Shown: positions 32,801-64,000 of the stretch, in pieces | How positions within the stretch are numbered: the first letter of the stretch is position 1 | How the letters are laid out: each line of letters starts with the position of its first letter | Source: Syngnathus acus | Lineage: Eukaryota > Chordata > Actinopteri > Syngnathiformes > Syngnathidae | Direction of reading: 5' to 3' | DNA length: 64,000 bases | Assembly (NCBI RefSeq): GCF_901709675.1 | Contig: NC_051088.1 | Coordinates: 12,999,693-13,063,692, forward strand | Notes under the pieces: generated by a model | What the model was told of the DNA's origin: nothing | Database searches by the model: none | What the model saw: the letters and a program-made list of their open reading frames with translations, nothing else | Made by a program: the position numbers and the translations under genes

Positions 32801-35534
32801 AGTTCGACTTGGAAGTTTTGTATCAAGTCCCACAAAACACCCTGACAAAATTATAGTCTAGTGTGTGTACTTTTTTTTAATATATATATACCTCAAGGGT
32901 GATATTAAAATTCCAATATTCACTTACCTGAACTCATGTAATGTTCAGCACTCAGCAACAATGATTACAACCCCCCAAAAATTGTGAGAAAACCTACTTT
33001 CCGTTCAGAATCAGCAACTTACAGTAAAAATGAATAAAAATAACCCCACAAATGTGATACGAGCAAGGCCAATTTTGTGTATTCATATAGGCCAATATTG
33101 AGCACTCACTGTACATTAGAAAAGTGAAATATGGATGACTCAAAGCTAATGACAGGTCTGTCTTGATAATTTCAGAAGCAGCCATTTCTGAGGAAAGTCA
33201 TGAATGGTTACAGGCTTCATGCGTGCCTTGTGCTGCTTTCCAATCATTTGATCGAGTCATTGCCTTTATGAGTCATAAACAAGTGACAGTGTAGGCCATG
33301 CACATCATAGGATAAATGGAAAGTAGTTGGCGTACTATTCAGTTCAGTGGCAATTTAATGATGGCCATAATGACCTGCATACAAAATAAGGCGCTCACCA
33401 GTGGATTATAAGACCACAAATGTAGATTAAATAGATTCATTTTTAAACTTTTAGGTTTATTTCCAAAGGACAAGTGAGAACCTAATAGATATCTACTCCT
33501 GCACAACAGACCTCTTAAGACAGAATCTTGTTGTCTTTAAGAAAATGTGAATGGCATGAAGGCCCAGTCGGCGCCATTTAGTGACACTGATACTCTAATT
33601 GGCAAGCCATGACTCCCATTTTTGCAAACTCAAGAGTACAGTTGTAAATGAACTCCAGTTGTGTCTCTGCGAAGTCTGAAAAACTATCTTCACAGTTCAG
33701 CCTGCTTACAGGTAAATGTGGGAGTATTTCTGTGTTATTTTCAAATTACCTTGTATGTTGGATTTGTCTTTTTACTGGTTTCATCAAAAGATAAATCCTT
33801 GAATCCCAATGTATTCATCTTTGTAGCTTCTAATCTCATAGAAATGGATTTTGGATGTAAAGAGAATGACTCGTCAATTCATGGAGTTCAAGTGAAGTCG
33901 TAATAAAGCTGCAAGTCATCAACTCAGCGCCTCGAGTCAACTTGAGTCCAAGTCATATGACAAGTGTGCCCAACCACTGATGACATTTATCATCATGATG
34001 ATTTACAGCAAGTCAACCAAGGCCATACAAACAGCCCCCCCCCCATTGCCTTGAGGGGAACCTCTATACTAAAATCTACAGGCAAGAGACGGAGCTAACT
34101 ACATTTAAGGCAATCAAACCTGTGCAAACCCCACAACTGATGGGCAGGTTGCTTTTCCACAATTCAAATCCTTTATAATGCTAATCATCACCCACACTGA
34201 TTTGATACGCTTGTCAGGATTGTTTCTCATTGAGAGGTGTAAAGAAGCCTCCTACTGTTTGAATCAAATTTAACACTACTGTGGGGGGTTTGGTTTGTAA
34301 TGAACATTCACAGTGGTAAATGTACCGCAAACCTCTTTAACAATTATGGTTTACTGCACAGATAGTTTATTTTTTGTGGCATGTTGTGTCAAGTCATCAT
34401 CTTCGAAGTGACTGCACAGTCAAATATGTGCAGTGGGGATAAAACTCAAGTGAGTCGGCGTTGAATCACATCATGAGGCCAAGCTCAAAGCCCCATTTGC
34501 TTATTCCTGCTCCAGTGGGTTCTCTTCTGAAAATGTGCATGTCCCACGTGAGAGTGTATCCTCCTTCCGACCAGCTGATCATGGCTCATTGCTCCTTCAG
34601 GGTCCACATGGATTGATCACATGGTTGATTCTCATAAAGAGGGCTCTTTGTAGGCACAAACTAAATCGAACATTGACTCGAGCGAGAGCTGTGCCGAATC
34701 TCAACTAAAACGGTCTTCTAGCGACACCTAGTGGTGCTTTTAAACAATGCTCACAAGATCTGCGATGTGAAACAGCTGTTTTCGCTGAGTGACTCCGCCC
34801 TTAACGTGACTGCATGGAGTCATGGGAGCAGTCCTACTGACCCACATTTTGCCTGCCAGTCCATCCTAGTGAGAGATCCATGCAGGGATACTTTCCTGTC
34901 ACAATAGTGACGTCATTTATGTACGTATAGTGATGCATTCTCGTGACCCGTTTCTTTTTCTTTTTTAGGGTTATTAAAGATCCAAATAGAGGACACAGGA
35001 CAATAAAATAAAGCAAGGAAATGAAAGGGACACATTTATCTCATGCCATAAAATTCATTTATTATATACCTTATTCATATTTTTGTATTACTTTTTACTT
35101 TACGTGTAAATCCAAATGTAACATGTCAGTGATACCGTCATTTTAGATTTATGCTGAGAGCCCAACAACTGTTGTTGAAAGTGAGAGCTGGTCTCCACAG
35201 CCTGGGCAGGAAATGCTGGGGGCACTAAAGGTCAGAGGAAATTCGCTGCGATGAGATGAGTGGGTGTGTCCCCAGAGGGAAGCGAGGAAAGAGGAGGAGG
35301 GAGATGGCGGTTGAGTCTGGAGGCCGGGAAGAAGCAGTGGGAGTGTTGTTGTGCATTGTATGAAATGTGATCCTGAAGCCTTCCACAGCTGGGAAGCTGT
35401 GCTGTGCCTGCCGTCCATCTGGGAGTGTTCAAGCGTCTACGTTTCACCACACACTTTCCAAATTAACCCTGCATCTACTGCTGTGGAGGAGCTACTGTAT
35501 ACAGCACATACACACACAAAAAACCCACTGACAC
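32801..35534. other. bicd2-fgd3 intergenic spacer
   Basis: About 2.7 kb. It has TA-rich runs (32878-32891), a fragment resembling a fish repeat (ctcgagtcaacttgagtccaagtca, about 33930-33955) and a CTCF-like motif at 34721-34734. No coding exon recognised on either strand. Confidence 0.7.
34721..34734 (-). promoter_or_regulatory. CTCF-like motif
   Basis: The minus strand reads CCACTAGGTGTCGC, close to the CTCF core CCACTAGRGGGCGC. It sits between bicd2 and fgd3. Moderate match only. Confidence 0.3.
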
Positions 35535-38500
35535 ACAATGCGACTTAAGTCACTTTTATTGATTTTTGCCATCATGACTACCTTTACACAGTTTGGACCA
35601 CATCCGAGCTGGAAAACAAACCAAACACTTTAACCGGGTTATTTCAGCAGTAATACATCTGATTCATCTCACTTAATTTATTTTCTAATTCCCCAAAACC
35701 CTAAAAAGTTTACCTGTTTTGTTTTCACCGCTGTGTAAAGGTCCCATTAGCTGATAAACATGCATATGACATTTAGTTGTAATAAAGACCACTAATCATA
35801 ATGCACATTATTGATAAGAATACAGTACTGCATGACAAGTCAAATAAATATTAACGTACAGATGAAGTCATTATTTTATATAAAGATATCAAACTCTTAT
35901 TATGGATCAATACTGAAAACACAATATGACAATATAAAGTTTGCACGGCTAGTTTAATTATCACAATGCCGCCGCTTCCAGCAAACAGAAAACTTTTTTT
36001 TTTTTTAACTCTAACAGTATTAGAATTGCACTTTTTTTTTGTTAGCTTCACTTCAATTTTGTTAACTTTTGACGCCTCAACAAACGAGCACTGGCTAGCA
36101 TGGCACTATTGACGCTTGTTGATGCTAATTTAGTTTTCTGTTTCCTGAAAACAAATTGCTTAATAATGTAAAAAAAAAAAAAAGACAAAAAATTTGCAAA
36201 TAACAAGATAAAATGCGCTCTCTGCACATTTTTTTCCCTCCAATAATACTATCAATACCTCATGACCTTCACCAAACAACGCTTGTAGTTTCCAATAACA
36301 CACTTAGCTACACAAACACATTAAAGATGCTTGGAGCCGTTTGTTCAACAACAGGAGGCCAAAGGGACTTTTGGTTCTCAAAGTTTGATTGAAAAACAAA
36401 ACATTTTGTTAATACCCCTGAATTTACTGAGAGGATTCACTGACCTGCACAATTCAAAACAATCTTGGATTTACTCAGCTAATTCTAAAATGATCTTAAT
36501 CATGCAGAAAGGGGCACAATTCCCTTTGCGCTTATTGCTGCTCAGAGTCATTTTGATTCCCGAGCCCCTCGAGGGCCCGGAGAGACAAAAAACCATAAAA
36601 CGCTCGTCTAAAATTCTCCCTTGAAACAATGAAAGGCACTACTGGTCGGAAACAAAGAACAAAACAAAGCAAAAAGCTCCTCAGCCCGACTGACACCTTT
36701 TGCAGTCGGTGCTTGTCTGTCAGACCAAAAATGGTGTACCAAGATTTGGCACGATAAACCAAGAGAGAATGAAACAATTCCAATTTGGAATTTAATGGTC
36801 GCTATTGCAAAGAATTCTGAAGGTCAGTGATTCCCGTTTCAATGGAACGCCCTCGGTAAGAAGCTCGGGAAAAATCAAGTCGCTCCAAAATTTCCCCCGA
36901 GACGTAACTTACCGATTCACGCGAGAGCGTTGTCAAGTTTCATCGAGTTATTTTGAACTATTCCTAGGAATAATAAATATGCAAAAAACCCCAGAATTAG
37001 ATCACCCTGGATTTTTGTGGCGAATATGGCAGTAGAACGAACATAACAGATAAATAACAGCACAACAAATGAGGAAACGTATCAAGTGAAAGAGTGAGTA
37101 ACTTGATGTATCACTCCTTTAGGATTAGGCAAAAGTTGTAGCTCTGTGGTTTGTGAAGTAAACTTTAGTCGAGGACATATTTTGTTGGACGCACATACTT
37201 GTAACTATCTTTGTAATATCTTATATTAAATATCTCACAAACCATAGTACTACCACACTTTCCTAAAGGGTTAATCATAATTGGTTAAAATTCTATATTA
37301 TGAAAGTGCACAGATTTAAAAACAAACAAAAAACAAAAAATGGACAAAAAAAACATCTCTCCCGGATTTACACTGGTAGGAGCCAATCAAAATCAATTCA
37401 CGTGACTTTTTGCGATCTTATTGAAGCCATTCGGTAATTTCAATTGACTGACATTTATGGCAACAATGTTAGTTAGCAACAACAAAGCAATTAGTTTGCT
37501 CCAAAATAATTTGCAGAGTTGTTTTTTGTTTTCATCTTTTAAGTTCAGAGACAACACAGTTCTCTGACCTCTTTGTTGTGAAACACGGTCAAGCCAATTT
37601 TCACAACAGCAAAATATCAAATATTTTGTTGAAATGCCCAACACAAAATTCTAGCTATGTTTGTTGCCTTAAAATTTTGAGCTCACCCAACTTTTTTTTC
37701 TTTCAGTGCACGAGCAGAGATGATTTTTTTTAATTGTACATAAATTCATGAGTAGTGCTTTTGACATGCAGGATGTTTTTTTTTTTTTAAATATGATAGT
37801 GTATCGAGCGACGGAAAGACGAAGAGGTAGGAGGCTATCGGGTGACATGCTATGATGATGTCATGTCAGATGGACACAGGTTTATAATCCAAGCCAAGAC
37901 CACATATCCTGGGCTCAGCTTTTTCTGAGCTTCTACCTTGAGGTTAAACCAATCCTCAAATATTTCGAATTCTCTTCAATCCACATTAACAACTATCTCT
38001 CCGTCCTCTACTTCTCTCCATCACTGTCGTACATGTGGGTTACGTGAAGAGTCAACAGAAGAGTGACGAACCTCCAAAGAAGGTTTGCTTATGCTTATCT
38101 TCTCCCGCTCGTCTCCATGCGGTGAGCGGTCGCTTTTACTCAAGCAGGGTTGACGCGGCGCTGACATTACGTCGCTCTCTTTGCATTGGAGAGCAACAAA
38201 TACTGTAGCAGATCCTGCAAGATTGTTCACCTGAATGAGATCGTATTAAGAATATAGAGTTTCTTATATATTGGTAGTACAAAAAAAAATTGCAAAATTT
38301 GCTCAATCTTGCAGGAATCCTTCGCATCAACCCTGCTTTTTTTTTTATGAATCATAAAGCTAATGTTTTTATGATTCACCAGCAATACATTGAGGATTAA
38401 ACACAAGCCCCACTCGTATTTTTTACTATTTGCGTAACAAAAGTTCGGCAATCGGTTAAAGCTATTCTGGCTACTAAGACAGCTCTGTCCTCACATACAA

Positions 38501-39802
38501 AAGAAAAAAAAAAACATCAGTAACACGCACACGAACTCTAAAGGGTTAAACACAAGAGTGAGGACATAACTCACAAATCCTCACTTGTACTTGAAAGTTG
38601 ACCTTGGGAGGGATGCTGGCAATCTAAAATGCTCCTCGTGGCCAATTGGGGACTAGAGAGGAAGGGAGAGTTGGACACAAGGTCAGGATTTCACATCGTC
38701 AGATAAACATATCAAGTGTTCCCTTTGTCAGGCACTTTGGCCGCATGCTTTGTTTGTCTGGAGATTCATCATCCAATTTGTGCTCTTTTAGGATTGAAAA
38801 TACTGTCATCATTTTTGTTCAAAACTATATAGCGTGCGTCTCTCTTCACAGTAATCAAGAAAATCTATTTTTTGCCAAAAGGTTGAACCTGAGGCACCTA
38901 GAGTATGCTGAAGCGCACTTATTTTAGGTTTGGAGATCGATTTGTCAAATATGCCGTCTCCCTCCTCATATGGCTGGAAAAAAAAAATCCAATGCGATTT
39001 AGCTAAGTCACATTGGAGAGACACCCCCCCCCCTCCCTTTACATTTCAGCGCACAACTAACTCCTCACTGACGAGTTAACCGTGCAGCTCGAGAACGGAA
39101 AAGCACTTAAAAAGCTCATACAGCTGCAAAGCCATGCGTTTCTACTGTGCCCGAGCTAGCTTGAACTTCCGAAGCGATCCTGAAATCAAACGGCCGCGGT
39201 CACAGGTGCTCCTTTACTCCGCTTGGTTTAAAAATAAAAAATCCTGATTTTCACCTATTGATTCAAACAGCACTCCCCCTCACGGGGTGAGATTGCATCA
39301 TTTTGTTCAATCATCATGTAAACAGTGGTGAGCTGAGCTTTGCAAGGAGCACCCGTGCCAACTGATCATCCTCCCGTTCAACGCATCCGCCTCCGTAATG
39401 TGTCATTGTTGCCGGGCAACAAACACACTCAGGAGGCAGAAGCACAAAGCGCAAACGCCACCTTGTGCTTCCTATGTACAGCACAAAGACGATGGAAAGA
39501 ATAGACACGCCGGTAGATCCACAAAGTCCTCTGAACATCATCAGGACCGCACAATCCAAACATGCCTTGCTTGTCTACTACAGTCCCGACGTCTCGTGAA
39601 CGCTGTACAGTCCACCTACGGATCGGCAAGCCTTTACACTAGCACACACAAGCAGATGGATAATCACACAGTAGTCCCAAGAGGAGCACAGGCCGACCAG
39701 AGAGCAAAGCGAGCGAGTGGGGCTCTTAAACACTATGGCAGGAAGGGTCTGGCCCTAAGACCTGCCCCCTCCCCTCTGTACACAGCAGACTCAGCAGCCG
39801 CT
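35535..39802 (-). other. probable long bicd2 3'UTR
   Basis: About 4.27 kb between the bicd2 stop and the poly(A) signal at 35555. It is AT-rich with several T/A runs and no exon or recognised transposon. Whether the mature 3'UTR uses all of it, or part is intergenic, cannot be decided from sequence. Confidence 0.5.
35555..35560 (-). terminator. bicd2 poly(A) signal
   Basis: The minus strand reads AATAAA, followed 15-50 bp on by a strongly GT-rich downstream element (CATTGTGTGTCAGTGGG, then TTTTTTGTGTGTGTATGTG). This is the best-formed poly(A) site downstream of bicd2 on its strand. Confidence 0.6.
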
Positions 39803-60176
<20,374 letters not shown>

Positions 60177-60480
60177 TGTTATGACGGATGACAGCTGGTC
60201 TCGGACAAGAAGGATGCGGTGCGTGTTCAGGCGATGTAACCTTGAGGAACGATTAGTTGCTTAAATTCGTCTGTATTTGAATTGCATGATTGCTGCCTTT
60301 GCCTCTTTCGTTTTGGTGTGGCGTCTTTGGTCATGGAGATGACTCCGGTCGGTAGCCACGGGAGTTACTTCGCTGTAACCCCTTAGGAAAGCTTCATCGT
60401 TTTGGTCCTAGGTTTTCCTCGCCCGTCCATCGAGGTGCTCCAGCTCTACCGCAGAAGTGGGCGTGTACTCAATGTGACGA
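60177..60480 (-). promoter_or_regulatory. bicd2 leader and promoter
   Basis: Moderately CpG-rich DNA directly upstream of the bicd2 ATG, without a TATA box. The leader and start site are not resolved by sequence. Confidence 0.5.
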
Positions 60481-60535
60481 AAGGAAAACGGATAGACTTT
60501 CAACATAAAAGAAACACATTATATCAAACCACTGT

Positions 60536-60620
60536 GTAGTTGTGGCCATGTTTTATTTATTTTGCTATCACAAAATTGTAGTTGTGGCCATATTTTATTT
60601 ATTTTGCTATTTATAAAATG
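60536..60620. repeat. tandem duplication, period 42 bp
   Basis: gtagttgtggccatgttttatttattttgctat at 60536 recurs at 60578 with few changes, just upstream of the bicd2 promoter. Confidence 0.9.
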
Positions 60621-60804
60621 TTCAGAACAAAAAATATGTCTTAAAGGAAAACGTATCGTGACCTAACGAAATGTAAAATATATATATATAATGTATTATT
60701 TTGAAACAAAAGTAAATCAGCTTCCGGTACTTTCATGCGAGGAGAATAACTTCCACGAAACCACAAAACGCGCTGTTCAGACGCGGCCCCTAAACAATCG
60801 TGGT

Positions 60805-60824
60805 GCATTGTGGGGAAGGTAGTT
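60805..60824 (-). promoter_or_regulatory. ZNF143/THAP11-like promoter motif
   Basis: The minus strand reads AACTACCTTCCCCACAATGC, agreeing at about 16 of 20 positions with the SBS motif (AACTACAATTCCCAGAATGC) found in housekeeping, often bidirectional promoters. CpG-rich DNA surrounds it. Confidence 0.4.
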
Positions 60825-61022
60825 CTAATGTCCTTAATAAAAGATTGGTAACGCAATGAAAAAACATCATTTCCCACTACGCTTTACGCCTTTGCCTATG
60901 TGGAACCCGGAAATGTCTGCCGGCGCCGGTTGTCGTCAAGCACCTGGCGATTAACGACTCTGAATAGCAGATGGCTGCCTGCTGCCATCTGTTGGAAATT
61001 ACTTGAACCAGTTGAATACGAT

Positions 61023-61323
61023 ATGACGATAACGAAACTGAAGACATGTACGCAAGGCGTTCGTCCGTCCCCCTTGGGTGGCTTGGTCTGTTGCTGCGAT
61101 ATTAGTTTACACTACGCAAATAAAAGAGATAGAAAACGTGTTCTTCAGTCATCCAAGTTAAGCCACAACAACGATAAAGTGTTAATGAATGGTGATGGAT
61201 GCACTAGTATTATAATGTGTGTTGGGTTATCGTGGTATTTTTATGCAATGGTCTTATGTGATTGCTTGTTTTCCATGTATGTCCCTTGATACAGGACAAA
61301 TATTCCTAAGGGAAATGAATAAA
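61023..61323 (+). other. unassigned plus-strand reading frame with nearby poly(A) signal
   Basis: An 88-codon frame opens at ATG 61023, ends TGA at 61289, and AATAAA follows at 61318-61323. A CpG-rich, ZNF143-like region lies 200 bp upstream, head-to-head with bicd2. The translation (starts MTITKLKTC, contains GGLVCCC) matches nothing I recognise and looks compositionally random. It could be a short non-coding divergent transcript. Confidence 0.2.
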
Positions 61324-62348
61324 GAGAAGCTTTGAATTTACGTCAATGTGTCCGCCATATTGGATGTGGCATATCCGTTCGTTACCCATTGCACGTAAAT
61401 GTACGATGCATTAAGTTTAAGCATATCATTCACCCAATCAGATACTCACTAAAATATTCGGAAAACTAAAAGACCCACAAAACTTCAGATGTCACTTTTT
61501 GTCTGTTTACTATAAATATTTGCACCTAATACAGCCTTTTTAAGATAGTTAAGTGCCAAGCTGACGTACATATATCGATCAACCATGGAGCACGGAGAAT
61601 TTTGTAGCTTTTGTCATCTAGTGGAAGAGCAATTACTTATTTTGCCTGTTCGGATTATCTTGGATAAATTAAGAAAAACAGCGTTTCTATTAATAAATAA
61701 TTTTATTTTTGTCAAAATATTTGACAATAGATTTTTCTCACTGCACACCAATGTGCCACGTACGGCAGAATGGCTGAGAATCACCGGACTTTAGTTCCAA
61801 TTGTAATAAAATTATTTATTTAAATTGTTAGATTTGGGTAACCCTCTTTGATTAGAGTAGCCACAAGTATGGGCTGTGGAAGGCTAAAATAATCCACGCA
61901 TGATCGGCTTTATGTATGCACGGTTGTGAAAAATGATACTGATCACATTTTGCATAATCCCGCCGAAACAAACGCATAAAGTGGCTTTGTGCTGCCATGG
62001 AGACGGTTGTTTTTCTCCTTCTCAAAGGCGTGACATCATCTTTAAACGACGTCTCCATGAAATGACGACATCGAGAGACGCGTATGATTTCTCTAAGGCT
62101 TGTCTCTCTGCGCTGCTGGCTGCTGTGTTGTTCTCATCGATCCCTTGACGGGATCTCCGGATGGAGGATATAACATGCAAACAGATGAGCGAGAAGCGGG
62201 GATCAAAGACCGAGGAGGTTGCAAAACAAGAAATGGGATTTAGCATTTATCTCCTAGCGCTATACGCTGCCACATGCAATATGGCGATGAGGTTTACGTA
62301 CGATTCAGCGCGTACTGTGCCCAGGTAGGTAGACAGGTAGACCTTAGG
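61324..62348. other. gene-poor flank upstream of bicd2
   Basis: About 1 kb, mostly AT-rich, with a more CpG-containing patch at 61960-62330. The patch holds a 55-codon plus-strand frame from ATG 62161 to TAG at 62326-62328. A splice-donor-like CAG|GTAGGT overlaps its end. Nothing recognised. Confidence 0.4.
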
Positions 62349-62489
<141 letters not shown>

Positions 62490-64000
62490 TTAATTCTATT
62501 TAATGGACCATTTAAGAAATATCTGTTCTCTAATTAAGTAATCAGAATTTAATATTAAATATTTTACATTTTGTTCTTGGCTTTAATACGGGTCGGAGAA
62601 ATTTTAATATTTGCAACCTTAATGTGATATGTCACTATTTTAAAGCGTAAATTTCCTATAATGATTTGACGTAAAATCAATTAATTAAATTAATATCGAG
62701 TTCGTAAATGAAGTCAGTTTTAGATTCTAATCCAAATGAGATTATGATCTTTTTCTTTGCAGTGACTTTATAGGTTTTGGGTTTTATCCCAAATAGTCAA
62801 CATCATAATCCGATCGAGTTAAATTATAAAGTTTTATTAAACTAAATTAAACTGAACCATCTTTTGTGTAAACTACCACTATTTACAGAGCATCATCATA
62901 TTGCTATCAGAAATTTCACAAAACGATGAAAAATGCATAAAAACATGGACATAATGACTTGGCTATGTAATCTATAAATGATATACTTTAAGTAATTGCA
63001 CATATGACTATATTAGAAGATTACAACGCAAAAGGCAAAGATGATGACGTTAGTATGATTTTTGTTGCGTAGTGGGTGCTTTATTTAATGCTGGTACAGT
63101 AATAAGATTAGAAGTCTAATCCCTGGGGAGACGGGAATAGCCCATCGCTATCCCACTCGAGACTAAGAATAAGAGAAGAACCTGAGCAACCCGTGTCTTT
63201 ACGCAGCCAGTACCTTCCCCTACGTTTCCAAACTCTTTAACATTCCTTATTCCTGCACTGGACTTGCCATCCCGGTGAGGTAGAGATTTTGAGAGACCGC
63301 AATATCCGAGTGGATGGGCCCACACTGACACACGGAGATAATCTCAGGTGAATCAAATCAAGTGAGGCCAAAGGATTGACTTGCCACAGGTCCAAAGAGA
63401 GAGCGATAACGTCAGAGCCAGGGAGGTTGATGTCCCATATTTCGGCAGCTACGGGTCATTCGAGCTCTGAGATGGTGCTCACCTGAGAGTCACTTACAGG
63501 TAAATATTTGATTATTGCTGAATTCATGCTTAACATATCTTGAGCATATTTTATGCGCAAGGATTCAGTTTTGTGATCCTGTAATTTTGGCTCCAACTGG
63601 TGGATTTGTGTGTTCAGGCTCTGCTATGACTGTGGACATCGGCCAAAGGGGAGATTCTTATGGCGTTTCATGAAAGGTCCCATGGGGGTGCTCTGATGGA
63701 ATTCAGTAAATGATTCTAATTGCTACATTTTGCATATTATCTTTAAGTAGCTAAATTGTCATGTATTGGAATGCGCCTTATGAATAACCGGCATGTGATG
63801 CCGCACAAAGATTAGACTCCAGTGAATGAACATGAGCTTAATCATTTAGGTGTTTAAGATGAACCACTTTGGCTCTATTTGTGGATATGTGATATGTTCA
63901 ACTATTAACTACTCGTACGAATGAGTAACCGATGCCTCTTTCTCTGTTGTGATTCGTTGATGTGTTTGCTTGATGTTCCTTTTGTGTAGTCAGAGCTCCC
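62490..64000. other. right-hand flank, no recognised gene
   Basis: AT-rich to 63060, then a more balanced stretch 63100-63520 with a plus-strand donor-like ACAG|GTAAAT at about 63500. No domain similarity found on either strand. The stretch could be a 5' untranslated exon of a plus-strand gene to the right, but this is speculation. Confidence 0.4.

Noticed and set aside
32350-32856. 168-codon plus-strand frame
   Set aside because: It overlaps the fgd3 first exon and CpG-rich promoter on the other strand, with no similarity and no splice or poly(A) context.
63116-63331. Minus-strand 71-codon frame ending 30 bp before an AATAAA (63080-63085), suggestive of a terminal exon
   Set aside because: It has no ATG near its beginning, no clear acceptor with a pyrimidine tract, and no resemblance to any protein I know. 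The poly(A) hexamer alone is common in AT-rich DNA.

Overview
The window is nuclear DNA from a ray-finned fish, probably a percomorph-type teleost. The evidence is compact vertebrate genes with GT-AG introns, several introns under 100 bp, and fish-type interspersed repeats (tRNA-derived SINEs, a TA-flanked MITE starting with CAGTAATCCCTCG, and a MITE built around the 'CCGTATTTTCCGCAC' palindrome). No bacterial, viral, CRISPR or transposase-coding sequence was seen.

Three protein-coding genes are recognised, all on the minus strand, so transcription runs right to left. From the left they are: (1) susd3, partial, with exon 1 at 957-1011 and the sushi-domain exon at 102-296, the rest lying off the left edge; (2) fgd3, complete, with 19 coding exons joined from 32440 down to 3245, 2,673 nt in frame, 890 aa, encoding a Cdc42-type RhoGEF with DH, PH, FYVE and PH2 domains; (3) bicd2, complete, with 10 coding exons from 60176 down to 39803, 2,523 nt in frame, 840 aa, encoding the dynein/dynactin adaptor Bicaudal-D2. 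Every exon was placed by hand from splice consensus, phase match and similarity to the human proteins recalled from memory. The two full gene models each close in frame. The susd3-fgd3-bicd2 neighbourhood is also found on human 9q22.31. It separates these genes from the paralogous FGD4-BICD1 pair, and the proteins themselves agree: an [10 protein letters not shown] motif in FGD3 and a GRRSPILL linker in BICD2.

Layout: 1-296, susd3 sushi exon; about 957-1160, susd3 first exon and promoter; about 2280-3244, likely fgd3 3'UTR; 3245-12937, fgd3 coding exons 2-19; 12938-32418, the 19.5-kb fgd3 intron 1 with SINEs and other repeats; 32419-32800, fgd3 exon 1 and promoter; 32800-35530, intergenic; about 35535-39802, probable long bicd2 3'UTR ending at a good poly(A) signal; 39803-60176, bicd2; 60177-64000, bicd2 leader/promoter and gene-poor flank with a long TAGA microsatellite and two unconvincing plus-strand reading frames.

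The genes do not form a pathway. FGD3 acts on actin through Cdc42, BICD2 links cargo to dynein, and SUSD3 is a single-pass sushi protein. What they share is ancient linkage. The most informative details are a 31-bp micro-exon in fgd3, a preserved DSGIDS phosphodegron, a start exon of only seven codons separated by a 19.5-kb intron, and a TA-flanked MITE 30 bp from an fgd3 splice donor. I found no convincing undescribed system.
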